Assembly (NCBI RefSeq): GCF_027595985.1
Contig: NC_073305.1
Location: forward strand, 87,662,626-87,726,625
Origin: Sorex araneus
Lineage: Eukaryota > Chordata > Mammalia > Eulipotyphla > Soricidae
Direction of reading: 5' to 3'
DNA length: 64,000 nt
This document shows positions 42,885 through 53,984 of the stretch, piece after piece (positions within the stretch are counted from its first letter, which is position 1; the number at the start of each line of letters is the position of its first letter). Below the pieces are notes generated by a model. That model searched no databases. It saw nothing but the letters and a program-made list of their open reading frames with translations, and had not been told where the DNA came from. A program made the position numbers and the translations under genes.

Positions 42885-43614
42885 AACCGGAAGTTACGGC
42901 TATTGGGAAAGGAATTCTTGCTCGGTAGAGTTGCTCTGTGCCTTAACCACACAGACCATTCTTGGCCACTGTTTATGGCAGAGTGGAACAAAAATGTGAG
43001 GAGTAGCCCTGGGCATCTGGAGCTCATTTTGCATTTCTGGTGACAATATACAGGAAGAAAAGTGGGACAGGGAATCTGGACAGGTAAGTCACAGAGGGGA
43101 AAAAGAAGCCCATATGGTCCGCAAACACAAGCAAAGATTCCCAGCCTCGTCAGTGGACAGGACATGCATGTTTAAGCCAGAGTGAGACGCCAGAGCACAC
43201 CTACAGCATGAGCGCAGAGTTTACGATCTTGAGAGCGCCCAACGGCATCAAGGAGGCAGCCCCACGCCCGCACCCTGCCAGACAGCAATTTGGCCATATC
43301 TGTAAGGCTGGAGATGAGCACAGCTAATGGCTTTACGTCACTCCCAGAAAAAACTCACATATATACACAACAAGAGGCTACAAAGCAATGGGTCATTTCC
43401 ACACTCTTTGCAGCAGCAAGACTCTTCTCAGCCACTTACATGTCCACCATCAAGAGAAGGGATGAATAAGCGAGGCGCTGTTTAAGTATCAGAGCCTGTA
43501 TTAAATACTGTATGTTTTAAAACATAAACTGTGATCTATAGATGTACACAGACATATGTACGTTATTAAAATGAGTAATATAATGATTGAAAGTATAGTC
43601 AGAGAGCTCTTAGC

Positions 43615-43745
43615 TTGATGAACTAAGAGCATGATTTTTGCATGCCGGTTCAAGCCTGAGCACCTCTGGAAGAAAACCCCAAGCACTGAGCCCAGAGCGG
43701 TTCTTGCTCATCACCGGGCAGGGCCCCCAAACAAGCAGGTGAACA
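43615..43745 (+). mobile_element. Old SOR-type SINE
   Basis: 'gtatagtcagagagctctta', 'gaagaaaaccccaagcactg', 'gcatcaccgggcagggcccc'-like end. Confidence 0.5.
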
Positions 43746-43804
43746 AACAAAAAATTACGAGTGACATAGAGATCCAGGGCTATGAGAATGTAAGTTTTAT
43801 TTTA

Positions 43805-43980
43805 TTGAGTTATTTCGTTTTGGGGCCACACCCAGTGGTGTTCAGGAATGATTCCCGGCTCTGTCTCAGGTATCACTCCAGGAGGGGCCTGGGGGAACCA
43901 TGCAAGGTGCCAGGGATCAAACCTGGGGAAGCTGTGTGCAAGGCCAGCAACTGACCTGCTTCACCATCTCTCCAGGCCTG
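43805..43980 (-). mobile_element. Old SOR-type SINE
   Basis: 'gttttggggccacacccagt', 'tgccagggatcaaacctggg', 'tcaccatctctccaggcc'. Confidence 0.75.
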
Positions 43981-44492
43981 ATATTTTAAAAGTTTACAAT
44001 GAAAGTAATAAACACTGAAATGAGGTGTGTATGGGAGGGCCTGGATCTGGTTTCCTGTGTGTTTGAGGGTTAGACTCCTTAGGGGCAGATGGTGGGCACA
44101 GGGTGTCGGTGTATGGGCCTTCTTTTTAATATATCTCAAAGGAAATGAATGGGTGAAGGATGAGGGCTGTGTGGATGGGTCAGAGGTGCGGAGTGAAGTG
44201 CTGAGTGCGGGCGGCCAAGAGGTGCTACTCTGCGTAAGGGGCTCGTGTCTCCGGAAGTGGGGAGGTCCCCTGAGAGGCTGTGGAAATGGTTCCAGCTATG
44301 GAAGAGAATCAAGAGGAGAGGAAGGATAGGGTCTTCCAAACTATCCGTCTCACAAGCAGAGAGGGGCGGGGAGGGCCAGGCTGTGGTGGCTGCCGTCTGG
44401 ATTGCTCCTGGCTGACAGAGCCGAGTCCCATGCCCACCTGAGGAGGCCACACACAGCACAGAGTCTCAGAAACTGGACTCTCAAGTTATTTT

Positions 44493-44673
44493 ATTTTATG
44501 TTTTTGGTTTTTGGGTCACACCCGGTGATGTACAGGGGCTACTCGTGGCTCGGGTCTGTACTCAGGAATTACTCCTGGCGGTGCTCAGGGGACCATATGG
44601 GATGCTGGGAATCGAACCCGGGTCAGCTTCGTGTGAGGCAAACACCCTACCCACTGTGCTATTGCTCCAGCCC
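44493..44673 (-). mobile_element. SOR-type SINE with 15-bp target-site duplication
   Basis: 'ctctcaagttatttt' at 44478-44492 and 44674-44688. Confidence 0.95.
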
Positions 44674-44771
44674 CTCTCAAGTTATTTTTGACTTCCCTGG
44701 AGCCTGGAAAGATTGCACACTACTCTCCTGAGGGCAGGCCTGAGGGAGCTGGCTTGTCCCCATGGGGGGTG

Positions 44772-44860
44772 GGAGAGGGAAAGAGAGAGAGAAAGAGAGA
44801 GAGGGAGAGACAGAGAGACAGAGACAAAGACAGCCAGAGACAGATACAGAGACAGAGATT
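44772..44860. repeat. (GA)n/(CAGA)n microsatellite
   Basis: GA-rich with CAGAGA units, purine-biased on the plus strand. Confidence 0.9.
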
Positions 44861-45118
44861 TTTTGCTTGTTTATTTTGGTGCAGTGCAGGGGAGACTGTG
44901 GGTAGCAGGGACTGAACCCAGGGCTCCAGCATGCGAAGCACATGCTCCTTCCCTTGGCATCGTCTCCCTGGCACCCCAGGCTGAGGAATAAGACCCCTTG
45001 TCCTGCAGCTGGCACCCTCTCCACTCTTCACCACAGCTGGCCAGCCCCACCAGGATTTACCTGGGCTCACCCAGCAACTACCTTTCTTGTCATCTAGGCA
45101 TTAACCAGCATTACTCAC

Positions 45119-45247
45119 CAGAATTCATTTTGCTGATGACTGACACGGTCCCTGAAGATTTTCCAGACAACCCAGAACTAGACCACGGATTCGATGGAAT
45201 GAAATCCTTGCCGGGATTTGGGAGGATGCCATTTCTTATATTTATTC
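45119..45247 (-). CDS. CILK1: CILK1 exon: tail (residues 499-542)
   Basis: This 129-nt exon encodes [20 protein letters not shown] and [22 protein letters not shown]. It was found from homology because the antisense frames look open too. The acceptor is 'ctattag' and the donor 'gtgagt'. Several substitutions relative to human (ISIRNGILSNPGKEF) show this segment is under weaker constraint. Confidence 0.93.
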
Positions 45248-45360
45248 CTAATAGGGAAGAAATAATTTTACAGTGAAAAAAACACTCATGCTTGACCTGG
45301 CATCAGATTTCAGAGATAAAATTTATGCAGAACAGAGCTGGTACACAAACTAGATGAGGT

Positions 45361-45400
<40 letters not shown>

Positions 45401-45470
45401 CACGGAGAGAGAGAGAGAGAGGGAGGTGGAGAAAAAGAGGAAGGGAGGAAGGGAGAGAGAAAGAGAGAAC
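45361..45470. repeat. (GA)n microsatellite
   Basis: About 34 bp of pure GA, then GGAGG and GA interruptions, to 'aaagagagaa'. A degraded SINE-like stretch ('agcagataaggtgcggcgtg') follows. Confidence 0.92.
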
Positions 45471-47167
45471 ACAGCAGATAAGGTGCGGCGTGCCTTGGTT
45501 GCAGTGACCTTGTTCGATCCTGGGCATCCCCTACGGCCAGGAGTGGTCCAGGGGTAAGTCGTGAGCCCCACCAGGCTTCTGGCTTCCACACTCAAACTCC
45601 TCCCCAAACCACCAGCCACCCCCATCCAAAACAAAACCAAAACCCCAATCTCCTAAGGTTGACTAACGCTGGCTATGACGATGAAGCCTGGCAGTCAGCA
45701 GGGGCCAGATGGACAGATGCTGTCTTTGGGTCTACAAGGTTCTCCCTGGTGGATCCCCCGAAATTCTGCCAACGGCTCTGTCCACTGTCCTATGTCTTGA
45801 TCCCTGGGGGCTGTCGAGACTGCAGTGCTCCCGGCTATTCCTGCGCTCCCCCTCACAGACCACAGCCTTTCCGCAACCCTTCCCCCTCCTACCCCTCCCA
45901 CCCCACCCCTGCTATTCAGTCCTCGGGGCCCCGAGAGTCCACCTTCTCCCCTAACCTGGGTCGCTATCACTGATTCTGCTCAGGGCCCAGGGACTGTCCC
46001 TGACACCCTTCCGTGCCGGGCTTTGTGCCCTCTGCCCCATCACCTCAAGGTCCAGGCCCAGCACTTTCCCCAGTGCTCAGAGGGAGGCCGGCGGGGCAGC
46101 TGCTGTTCAAACAGAAAGACTGAGGGGGTTTTTCTTCGGCACTCCAAGGAAATAAGTCTCCTTGGTTCTCTCTCCCAGCCCTCACCCCCCATTTTCAACT
46201 TTAGGGATGGGTCCTCCTTAGTGGTCACCGGAAGCCCTGTGGTGGCAGGGGTCAAATGCGGTGCCTCACACCTGCAGGGCGTGCAGCTGCCCTGGGCCTC
46301 TCTGTTCCCCTTGCCCCAACCCTCCCAGCTGCCACCGGCCCATGGTCGTTGCACGGCAGCTGCCCTGTCGCCTCTTCCTCGGGTCTCTCGTCTTCCCTCC
46401 TCCAGATCATCCTGCTAAGCCTCAGGCCAACCTGACACCCCAATGCCGAGCCTGGCAGGCCATTCCCACCCCCAGCTGCAGCCCACGGGCCCCTCGTCCG
46501 CTCAGCACAGAGATGAGGGTCAAACCGTGACTAGCCTCCGATGGAACCCGTGGGAGCTGCCCAGTACTCACGGCCTCCGGTCCAGCTGGGGCCCTGGGAG
46601 TCCGGAGTGGGGCACATGTGCTTCCTAGGCATGAGGCCCCCCGGGCCTCTCTCTCCCGGGGTTCACACAGCCCCACAGCCACGGCTGGTGCAGCCCTGCT
46701 GGCTCCCGGGCAGAGGCACCCAAGTGTCAGGCCCACACCTCCAGGCCAAGTGTCTCGAGACATCTGGGGGTGCCTCCCCCAGTGAAATTAAGCACGGAGA
46801 TGCCTCGCACACTGAGCTCGGGCCTTGCTGACGTTCTTCTGCAACGAGCCCTTCCCTGCCTCCAGGCCTCTGCACTGACCATCCCCTCTGCCCAGCAAGG
46901 CTGGCCCTCGGCCCTTCCCATCACTGGGGCCCAGCTTGCACGGAGGCCTTCCTGACCATCTAAAAGCAGAGCCTTCTCCCCCTCTTTCCACCGCCCCCCC
47001 TCACCCCGTCAACCTCACTCACCACTACCTGCACCATGGGCCATGGTTCAACTATTTCTGTGGGTCGGCCTCCCCTGCTGGAATCTACGGTTCTTGAGCG
47101 GTGAGAATTCTGTCTTGCTACCATACCACACCATCCATGATAAAACCCCAAGGACCCCTCCTTATTT

Positions 47168-47370
47168 TTTTTTTTTGGCGGGAGGGAGGGGGGCGACTGC
47201 TGGGCCACACCTCAAGATGCTCAGGGCTTACTTCTGGCTTTGCACTTGGGAATCATTCTCGGTGGTACTTGTGGGGGAACCACAAGGGATGCCGGGGAAT
47301 AGAACCTGGGTCAGCCCATGTGCAAAGTAAATGCTGTATCCGCCAGCTGTACTGTGGCTCTGGCCCCAGG
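47168..47370 (-). mobile_element. Old SOR-type SINE
   Basis: T-run, 'gggccacacctcaagatgct', 'gggaatagaacctgggtcag', 'gtactgtggctctggcccc'. Confidence 0.7.
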
Positions 47371-47409
47371 GGGTGGGGGGCCCCATGTTTAAAAATCTTT
47401 TTTTGTCTT

Positions 47410-47775
47410 TGCTTTTTTTTTTTTTTTTGCTCGGGGTTGACACTTGGCTCTGTGCTCTGGAAATCACTCTGAGTGTTGCTCTGTGAACTGTATGTGTGCT
47501 GGGGATCAAACTTGGGGGTGGGGGGGCTGGAGCAATGGCATAGCAGGTAGGGCGTTTGCCTTGCACGAGGCCAAACCGGGTTCGATTCCCAGCATCCCAT
47601 ATGGTCCCTTGAGTGCTGCCTGGAGTAATTCCTGAGTGCATGAGCCAGGAGCAACCCCTGTACATCGCTGGTGTGACCCAAAAAGCAAAAAACAAAAACA
47701 AAAACAAAACCCAAAAACCAAACTTGAGTTGGCCATGCGTAAGGCGAGTGCCTCACCTGATGTGCTCTCTCTGCT
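47410..47775 (-). mobile_element. SOR-type SINE (-) split by a second SOR-type SINE (+)
   Basis: An old inverted copy starts in the T-run at 47410 and breaks at about 47510, resuming at about 47715 ('ttgagttggccatgcgtaag'). Between lies a young plus-strand copy, 47524-47712. 'caaacttg' occurs at both junctions. Confidence 0.85.
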
Positions 47776-48328
47776 CCACCACCACACCCCCTCCCCCCCC
47801 GGCACTCTGTTCACTGGGACATATTCCCAGTGCCGAGAGCTCTAAATATGCTCAACAAGCATTTTCTGAGTGGATGCCTTTGAGAATGAGTGACCAGTGG
47901 GTGGCTAAAGCTGCACGACCGGGACACAGGGATTATGGAAGAGGATGCTGCAGAGTTTGCCCCTAATTCCCGGGCACTGCCAGGTGTGAGGTTCAACTCC
48001 CACTCTGGTTCCCAGGAGCCTGCAGGAATGCCCATTTTTCTCGAACTGGATCCGGCACAGACCTCACAGCACGGCTCTCAGCTCTGCTGCCCTGGCCAGG
48101 GGCGAGACCCACGTCCTTCGGACCCCTGTCTTACCTTAGGCAACGATACGAGACTAAACGTAAAGCCTGAGCCCCGAGCAGAGCTGCCGTGGCTGCATCT
48201 TCCAGTTCTAGGGATTCCCTCGGCCCCAGGCCCCGCACTTGCTTTTGAAAACAGAATCCCGGCGAGAAAGCGACGATGCTAGGGAAAGGACCAGCCCGGG
48301 TCACCGCCCAGGACAGTGTGTCAATTAC

Positions 48329-48477
48329 CAGGCAGGTATCGGGAATGCTTCAAGTAGTGCTGCTTGGCTGCGGATCGCAGGGTGGGCGTGTCTCGCCTCT
48401 GGTAGGACGTCTGGGATGGGGCACTGTTTCCCGTGCCCACGGGCTCCGGGGGCTTCAGGTCCAGAACACTTTCAAAC
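48329..48477 (-). CDS. CILK1: CILK1 exon: tail (residues 449-499)
   Basis: This 149-nt exon encodes [20 protein letters not shown], then [20 protein letters not shown] and [10 protein letters not shown]. It is separated from the previous exon by only 118 bp. The acceptor 'ctcgcag' and donor 'gtaatt' are clear, and the protein is almost identical to human here. Confidence 0.96.
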
Positions 48478-48595
48478 CTGCGAGGGAGCGAGTGGGGCGC
48501 AGAGAGGCTTAGGTGCAGGCGGGACAGCGGGAACCCAAGGGTCCCGGGGAGCCCAGCTCCCTGCGGTCCCATGGGGAGAGAAGGCACACACTTGC
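48478..48595 (-). other. CILK1: 118-bp CILK1 intron with GC donor
   Basis: Runs from donor gcaagt (48595-48590) to acceptor 'cctcgcag' (48485-48478). The frame is continuous only with this GC donor. See findings. Confidence 0.9.
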
Positions 48596-48786
48596 CTGCA
48601 GAGCGCCTCGTCCGTCTGTCGTTTCTTGTTCTTTACGTCGATCCTGGTGAACGACGGATTGAAATCCAAGTCATCCAAGTCGGCCCACTCGTCCGAATCC
48701 TTGGTGGACCGGGACACGAGACCCCACCGTCTCCGGCTCTTTGGCTTCATCTCACCATTTTTGGGCTCCAGGCCAGTTAGGATCTT
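48596..48786 (-). CDS. CILK1: CILK1 exon: basic/acidic tail segment (residues 386-449)
   Basis: This 191-nt exon encodes [20 protein letters not shown], then [20 protein letters not shown] and [10 protein letters not shown]. The basic KPKSRRRW patch is followed by an acidic run as in human. It ends CTCTGCAG with donor gcaagt, a GC donor, and two bases of Arg449. Confidence 0.95.
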
Positions 48787-49029
48787 CTGCGTCTAACGAG
48801 AAGGGGCATGTGTTTGGTGGAATTCTTGACACGAATGTGGCTCACCCTCAATTCGTGCCCATTCTGAAGCTTCACAGGGAGGATCCTGGCAGGATCATCA
48901 TGCCCCAGCCTGCTCCACTAGCCCAGATGGGCAAAGGTGGCAAGGAGCCCTCTGCGCTCACTGCATTGCTCCCATTCATCCGGTGGGCCCACCCGGTCAC
49001 AGAGGGTGGCATTAACACTGCTCTCCAAC

Positions 49030-49190
49030 AGGGGCTAGTATAGCAGGTAGGGTGCTTGCTTTGCACGTGGTCAAGCCAGCTTTGATCTCCAACATCTCAT
49101 CCCCAAGTTCTACCAGGACTGAGTACACAGCCAGGAGGAAGCCTAGAGCTGCACCTTGGATGTGGCCACAAAACCAAACATATATATTTT
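49030..49190 (+). mobile_element. Old SOR-type SINE
   Basis: 'ggggctagtatagcaggtag', 'gctttgcacgtggtcaagcc'. Confidence 0.7.
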
Positions 49191-49314
49191 TTTTTCTCCC
49201 CCGCCCCCCACCCAAGAATTTTTCATATGCTAAGAAGGTGTTGGGTATTCAATCAGGGTTCATCTCTGAAAGAGTTTACATGATTATACAACTATGAAAA
49301 GAGATGTAAGAGAC

Positions 49315-49480
49315 TCAGGGCTAGAGATACAGCACAGGGAAGATGGCACTTGCTTTGTACACTTGCTGGCCTGGGTTTGATCTCCAGAAGGAGATGTGAC
49401 CCACTGAGCACCACCAGGAGTAATCCCTGAACACAGAGTCAGGATGAAGCTCTGAGTACTGCCAGTTATGGCCTCAAAAT
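49315..49480 (+). mobile_element. Old SOR-type SINE
   Basis: 'cagggctagagatacagcac', 'caccaccaggagtaatccct'. Confidence 0.7.
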
Positions 49481-49499
49481 TAAAAAATAAAAAAGTTGA

Positions 49500-49755
49500 C
49501 GGTGCAGAGAGATAGTATAGTGGGTCAGGAGCTTGCCTGCCTTGCTTGTGGCCAAACCAGGTTCAATCCCTGGCATCCCATATTGCCAGGAGTGATTCCT
49601 GAGTGTGGAGCCAGGTGTAATCCCTGAGAGTATTGACAGGTGTGGCCCAAATATTAAAAAAAGAAAAAAATTAAAAGAGCAAGAGGCAGAGAGCAAGAGA
49701 GCAAGAGAGAGGAGAGAGAGGGGGGAGAGATAGAGAGAGAAGGGAGAGATAGAGA
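49500..49755 (+). mobile_element. SOR-type SINE with GA-repeat tail
   Basis: 'ggtgcagagagatagtatag' to 'gtgtggcccaaatattaaaa', then a (GAGA)n purine tract at 49685-49755 grown from the tail. Confidence 0.75.
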
Positions 49756-49844
49756 TGGGGGGGCACTAGAGCTAAGATTCGAGTCATTCTGCCCATAACA
49801 GGATAACAGGAACAGTGCAAATAATGCCTTGATACCTTCTTTTG

Positions 49845-50025
49845 TTTGTTTTTATTTTGGGGTCAACTCAGAGATGTTCAGGTCTTACTCTAGGCTCTGT
49901 GCTCAGATCACTCCTGGTGGTGCTGGAGGAACCATATGTGGTTCCTGCGATTGAACCTGATTGAACTGACAAACCTTTCTCGCTCTGTGGCTCCCTTAGT
50001 TACCTGCTGAGTTGAACTATCTCTC
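49845..50025 (-). mobile_element. Old SOR-type SINE
   Basis: 'tttattttggggtcaactca', 'gaggaaccatatgtggttcc'. Confidence 0.6.
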
Positions 50026-50227
50026 CACTAAAAAATGAGCTACAATAGGACATTTTCCCACACATATCACATCCAGGTCATGGGCTGGGATCAGGTAAAG
50101 TCCTCAGGCACATACCACAAGGAGAAGCGTCACAGAGCCGAGAGCTGAGAGCTGAAATGCTGGAGATCTGGATGCAATAGTCAGCTCCAACCTCTACTGA
50201 GAACTTTCCCCATGAGTGGCACCATTG

Positions 50228-50425
50228 TTTTTTTTTTCTTTTTCCAGGGGTGGGGGGAGGGAGGAGGGATCTTGGGCCCCCACCCAGTGATGCTCAAGGC
50301 TTAGCTCTGTGCTCTGGAATAACTCCCAGTGGGGCTCTGGGAGCCATATGTGCACTGCCCAGGCCAAACATGGGTCTGTTGCTTGCCAGGCAAGTACTCC
50401 ACCTGCTGTACAATCTCTCCAGCCC
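50228..50425 (-). mobile_element. Old SOR-type SINE
   Basis: T-run, 'gggcccccacccagtgatgc', 'tacaatctctccagccc'. Confidence 0.7.
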
Positions 50426-50538
50426 AAGTAGTGCCATTCCTTTGTTTTTTCCATTTCCTTTTTGGGAGTTGGGGGTTGGGGGGGTGGGGGGGTTGGGTTA
50501 TACCTGCTGGCGCTCAGGATTTACTTTACGCTCTGAAC

Positions 50539-50715
50539 TTTTTTTTTTATTTTTGGGTCACACCCAGTGATGCATAGGGGTTACTCCTGGCTCATGCACT
50601 CAGGAATTACTCCTGGTGGTGCTTGAGGGACCATATGAGATGCTGGAAATTGAACCTGGGTTGGCCGCATGCAAGGCAAATGCCCTACCCGCTGTGCTCT
50701 CGCTCCAGCCCCCTA
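50539..50715 (-). mobile_element. SOR-type SINE nested in an older copy
   Basis: 'gctctgaactt' flanks it (about 50528-50538 and 50717-50727); the outer SINE fragments are 50450-50538 and 50716-50835. Confidence 0.88.
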
Positions 50716-51031
50716 TGCTCTGAACTTATGGATCACTCCTGGCAGGCTCCCGAAGACCATATGATATGCCAGGGAGGGAACTGGGGTTGGCTGACTGCAA
50801 GTGCTCTACCTACTGTATTATCGCACTGGCCCCAAGGTGGCACCATTCCTAGTAAATAGGATCTGTGTGAACTAAAGCAGAACCTGTCAAGTCCCAGGTT
50901 GAAGTTCTCACAGTTCCATAACCTGGAGTCACTGGGCTGGGCGTGCAGAAGAGAAAATCTTGCAGGTGATAAGCAGGACGGGAAGGGGACAAGGCAGGCT
51001 CAGGGCTCACTGGCTCGTCTCCTCTGCTTAC

Positions 51032-51355
51032 CAAATGAGGATTCTTGGCATGCAGGGATGGGAAGAGCAGCGGGCTGGGCTTGTTCTCGGGAGCGTGGAC
51101 GGGGTGGCCTGCCCCGGGGGCCTCTGCTTTGTAGGAGTAGGAGAGATGCTGGGAGGGCTGGCTGGCATGGTGCTGTCGGGCAGGGAGCCGCGTCTGTGGC
51201 TTGGTTGGGGGCTGGGCCGGAGGGACGGGTTTGACGTGAGGAGGCAGGCCGCCTGTTTTTTCCAGGAGGTCCTTCTGCGTCTTTCCTGGGTCCTCTCCGC
51301 TCTGAGTGATGCTGCCCAGCGGGTGCCTGATGTGGAAGTAGGGATAACGGAGTGC
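51032..51355 (-). CDS. CILK1: CILK1 exon: proline-rich start of C-terminal tail (residues 278-385)
   Basis: This 324-nt exon (108 codons, phase 0) starts [15 protein letters not shown] and includes [12 protein letters not shown] and [12 protein letters not shown]. It is disordered and proline-rich, and less conserved than the kinase domain. It has one codon more than human. The acceptor is 'gttccag' and the donor 'gtaagc'. Confidence 0.95.
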
Positions 51356-51711
51356 CTGGAACAACACAAGAGGCTACTTGAGGAGAAAAGTCTGAGGGAG
51401 AAGGCTGACCCCACGGCAGCAGCCTGGACCACGGGGGGGGTGGGGGGGGCGCGGGGTCAGCTGGCTGGAGCTTCTCAGCCCAAGCCAGCCGGCAACATCA
51501 CCCTGATTGTCCAGGTAAGTCTTCTGACTTTCCTGATCTAAGATACTGCAGGATGTATGTACCCATTACAAGAATTAAAATGATCTGGATGAGCTTGCTG
51601 GTTACACTGCTGCCTTCGCTGTTTCCCTCTAGTTCAACAGTTATCCTTGCTTGGTAACTGACCCACGCTATGACTTGAACTCTGATAGTTTAAATTCCTT
51701 TCTGTGTTTGC

Positions 51712-51875
51712 TTTCTAGTTTGGGGGCCATACCAGATGGGACTCAGGGGTTCAAGTGCTTGGGGGTCACTTTCGGTGGGGGTCAGGGAAGGATGCAGTGC
51801 TGGGAACTGAACTTTGGGTTCCTGCACACAAAGCATGTACACTAGTACTCTGAACAGTCTCTCTGGACCAGTTTT
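51712..51875 (-). mobile_element. Old SOR-type SINE
   Basis: 'gtttgggggccataccagat', 'tgctgggaactgaactttgg'. Confidence 0.6.
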
Positions 51876-51889
51876 TTGTTTTGTTTTTG

Positions 51890-52073
51890 CTTTTTTTTTT
51901 TTTTTGCCTTTTGGGTCACACCCGGCAATGCACAGGGGTTACTTCTGGTTTTGCACTCAGGATTACTCCTGGTTGTGCTCAGAGGACCACCATATGGGAT
52001 GCTGGGAATCGAACCCAGGTCAGCCGTGTGCAAGGCAAATGCCCTACCCGTGGTACTAACAATCCATCCCCCA
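51890..52073 (-). mobile_element. SOR-type SINE
   Basis: T-run to 'atccatccccc'; 'gggatgctgggaatcgaacc' intact. Confidence 0.92.
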
Positions 52074-52161
52074 GTTTTTATTTAGTTTTTTAAATCTTTC
52101 TAAGTCCATTTCTTCATTCCATAGAAGAGAAAAATAGTCATATAAAGCTAACAGAGCTACG

Positions 52162-52330
52162 GGTTGGAGCGAAAGTACAGCGGGTCGGGAGTTTGCCTTG
52201 CACGTGGCCAACTCGGGTTCGATTCCCAGCATCCCATATGGTCCCCTGAGCACCGCTAGGAGTGATTCCTGAGTGAATGAGCCAGGAGCCAGGAGTAACC
52301 TGTGTGCATCACCAGGTGTGACTCCAAAAG

Positions 52331-52332
<2 letters not shown>
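52162..52332 (+). mobile_element. SOR-type SINE
   Basis: 'gggttggagcgaaagtacag' to 'caccaggtgtgactccaaaa'; its tail has become the CA repeat. Confidence 0.9.

Positions 52333-52379
<47 letters not shown>
52333..52379. repeat. (CA)n microsatellite
   Basis: 23 uninterrupted CA units in the tail of the preceding SINE. Confidence 0.98.
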
Positions 52380-52381
<2 letters not shown>

Positions 52382-53509
52382 TAAACCCTTGGGGGAAAAA
52401 AAAAAGCTAAGAGCTAAATGCAATAATTCTGGAGGATTCTGAAGAATCAATTACAAAATAAGAAGGTCCATCCAAAGTCAGCCCAAGACTGCTAAGACCT
52501 AATACGTGGCAGAGTTAACTTACGGCACTTCCGCACCCCTCGTGGGTGGACTTTAGTCTGTCCAAGTGGCTTAGGAGAGGATGACTGGAAACCAAGAGCG
52601 GGTTGAGAGTGAAAGTATCCACCATCCGCAGAACTGGAGCTGGCTGAACGCTCTCTAGTGGTTACTGGATGAGCAGTTGAGGGCAAGAGTCACATGAAGC
52701 CACACCAGTGCATTCGGAGACAGCACAGTGCTGTCCAGCACTAGTCATGGTAAATGCCCTCGCTCTGTCCTGTCCATGTCTCTATGTCACCTCTACTACA
52801 GAGAGACTCACAAAAGGAGCATTTTATGGGACAGTTCCAAACTGCCTTTCAGCCAACAAGGATGCCTTATAAACAGACTGCCTTATAATTTGGACCCACA
52901 GAGAAAAAATTTGGAAGCACTCTCCAAGGAGCTAGAGATGGATCTGCTCATTTTCATTTCCACATACTGTATCTATGGTGATGGGTATCGGGTGAGCTGT
53001 ATGCCGGTCTTAAAAGCAACTACACTATTTAAACCTTCATTTTATTACATGCACCAAATTTTAAACTATGTTTTTCTATAGATGGGGGTGGCTGGAGGGG
53101 GGTGGAGGAGGTGTTTCCCAAACAGTGCTCAGGAGATCTGGAAGCCCCTCCTGGGAGTTCTTGGCCAGTGGCTGGTGGTTCAAAGGGGCGGGGGGAGGCA
53201 GTGCTGCTCATGTCCTGTGGTGCGGGGGGTTCCCCAGGTTGCCAAGGCATTGCTGAAGACTTCCAGGGCTGTACCTGGCACTATCTGGAGAACCATGTCG
53301 TGCCACAGACTGAATCAGGGTGGGTCGCATGCAAGGTATGTGTCTCGATCCCTGCACGCTCTCTCCGGCCCCTTCCCTTCTACCTTAACACAGCACAGCA
53401 TCAGTGGTATTCAACACTACTTCCACCCGCAAGGCCGACTGACACACGCCCCCGTGGGGTTTCTAGGGATTCCTCAGCCTACAGTACAAAGCAGGAGGAC
53501 GCAGAAGAC

Positions 53510-53677
53510 CTGACTAGCTGTTGGCCGTTTCTTGGGGTCCCACTGCAGCATGTCTCTCAGCAGCTGGACCGCTTCGCTGCTGGCGTTCGGAATCAGGGTC
53601 TTTAAGTTATTGGGGACACACTGGGGCCAGCGGAAGTTCATAGCACTGGACAGCTGGTAGCCTTCAGGCCAGTCCGT
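53510..53677 (-). CDS. CILK1: CILK1 exon: end of kinase domain (residues 222-277)
   Basis: This 168-nt exon is 56 codons, phase 0 at both ends. It starts [19 protein letters not shown] and ends [10 protein letters not shown]. Arg272 of the KKRP motif, the residue changed in human endocrine-cerebro-osteodysplasia (R272Q), is present. The donor is CAG|gtcttc, which is weak after the GT; no better in-frame alternative was seen. Confidence 0.96.
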
Positions 53678-53984
53678 CTGAAAGAAGAAAATGAGAAGAT
53701 TTCAGCTCTGCCCATCTTCGTGACAGGGGGTTGGCTTCCCCGTCAGTTAGCAGCAACGGTGTCGTGACTGTGTGTCCACATCCAACTGCTGTGGCACTTG
53801 GCGTGAGACCCAGGAGAGGGTGAGTCAAGAATGTGGCTGCTGGGGAAGAGCAGAAATGACACCGGTCTTGCTACCAACTGCTTTTATAAATTGAACGACA
53901 TGGTTCATTTCCCGAGACCTGAACCAAATCCATATCTTCCCAACGATATTCCACAGAGCAGAGGTCTTAAGTCATTACTTTTCT

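Larger units (their letters stand above)
41359..45118 (-). other. CILK1: CILK1 intron
   Basis: Holds several SINEs, a (CCACA)n repeat and a GA tract, listed apart. 42890-43600 and 43990-44470 are unassigned. Confidence 0.85.
45248..48328 (-). other. CILK1: CILK1 intron
   Basis: 45361-45470 is a GA microsatellite. 45660-47150 is GC-rich, repeat-poor DNA with open antisense frames but no homology I can name. 47168-47760 is a SINE cluster. 47770-48328 is unassigned. Confidence 0.85.
48787..51031 (-). other. CILK1: CILK1 intron
   Basis: Old SINEs cover 49030-49680 and 49845-50820 almost completely. 48787-49020 and 50030-50220 are unassigned. Confidence 0.85.
51356..53509 (-). other. CILK1: CILK1 intron
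   Basis: Three SINEs and a CA repeat between 51700 and 52400. 52400-53500 is unassigned apart from G-rich runs at 53080-53230. Confidence 0.85.

Noticed and set aside
44998-45276. A plausible-looking 92-codon plus-strand frame
   Set aside because: It is antisense to a real CILK1 exon at 45119-45247, whose splice sites and homology are clear on the minus strand.
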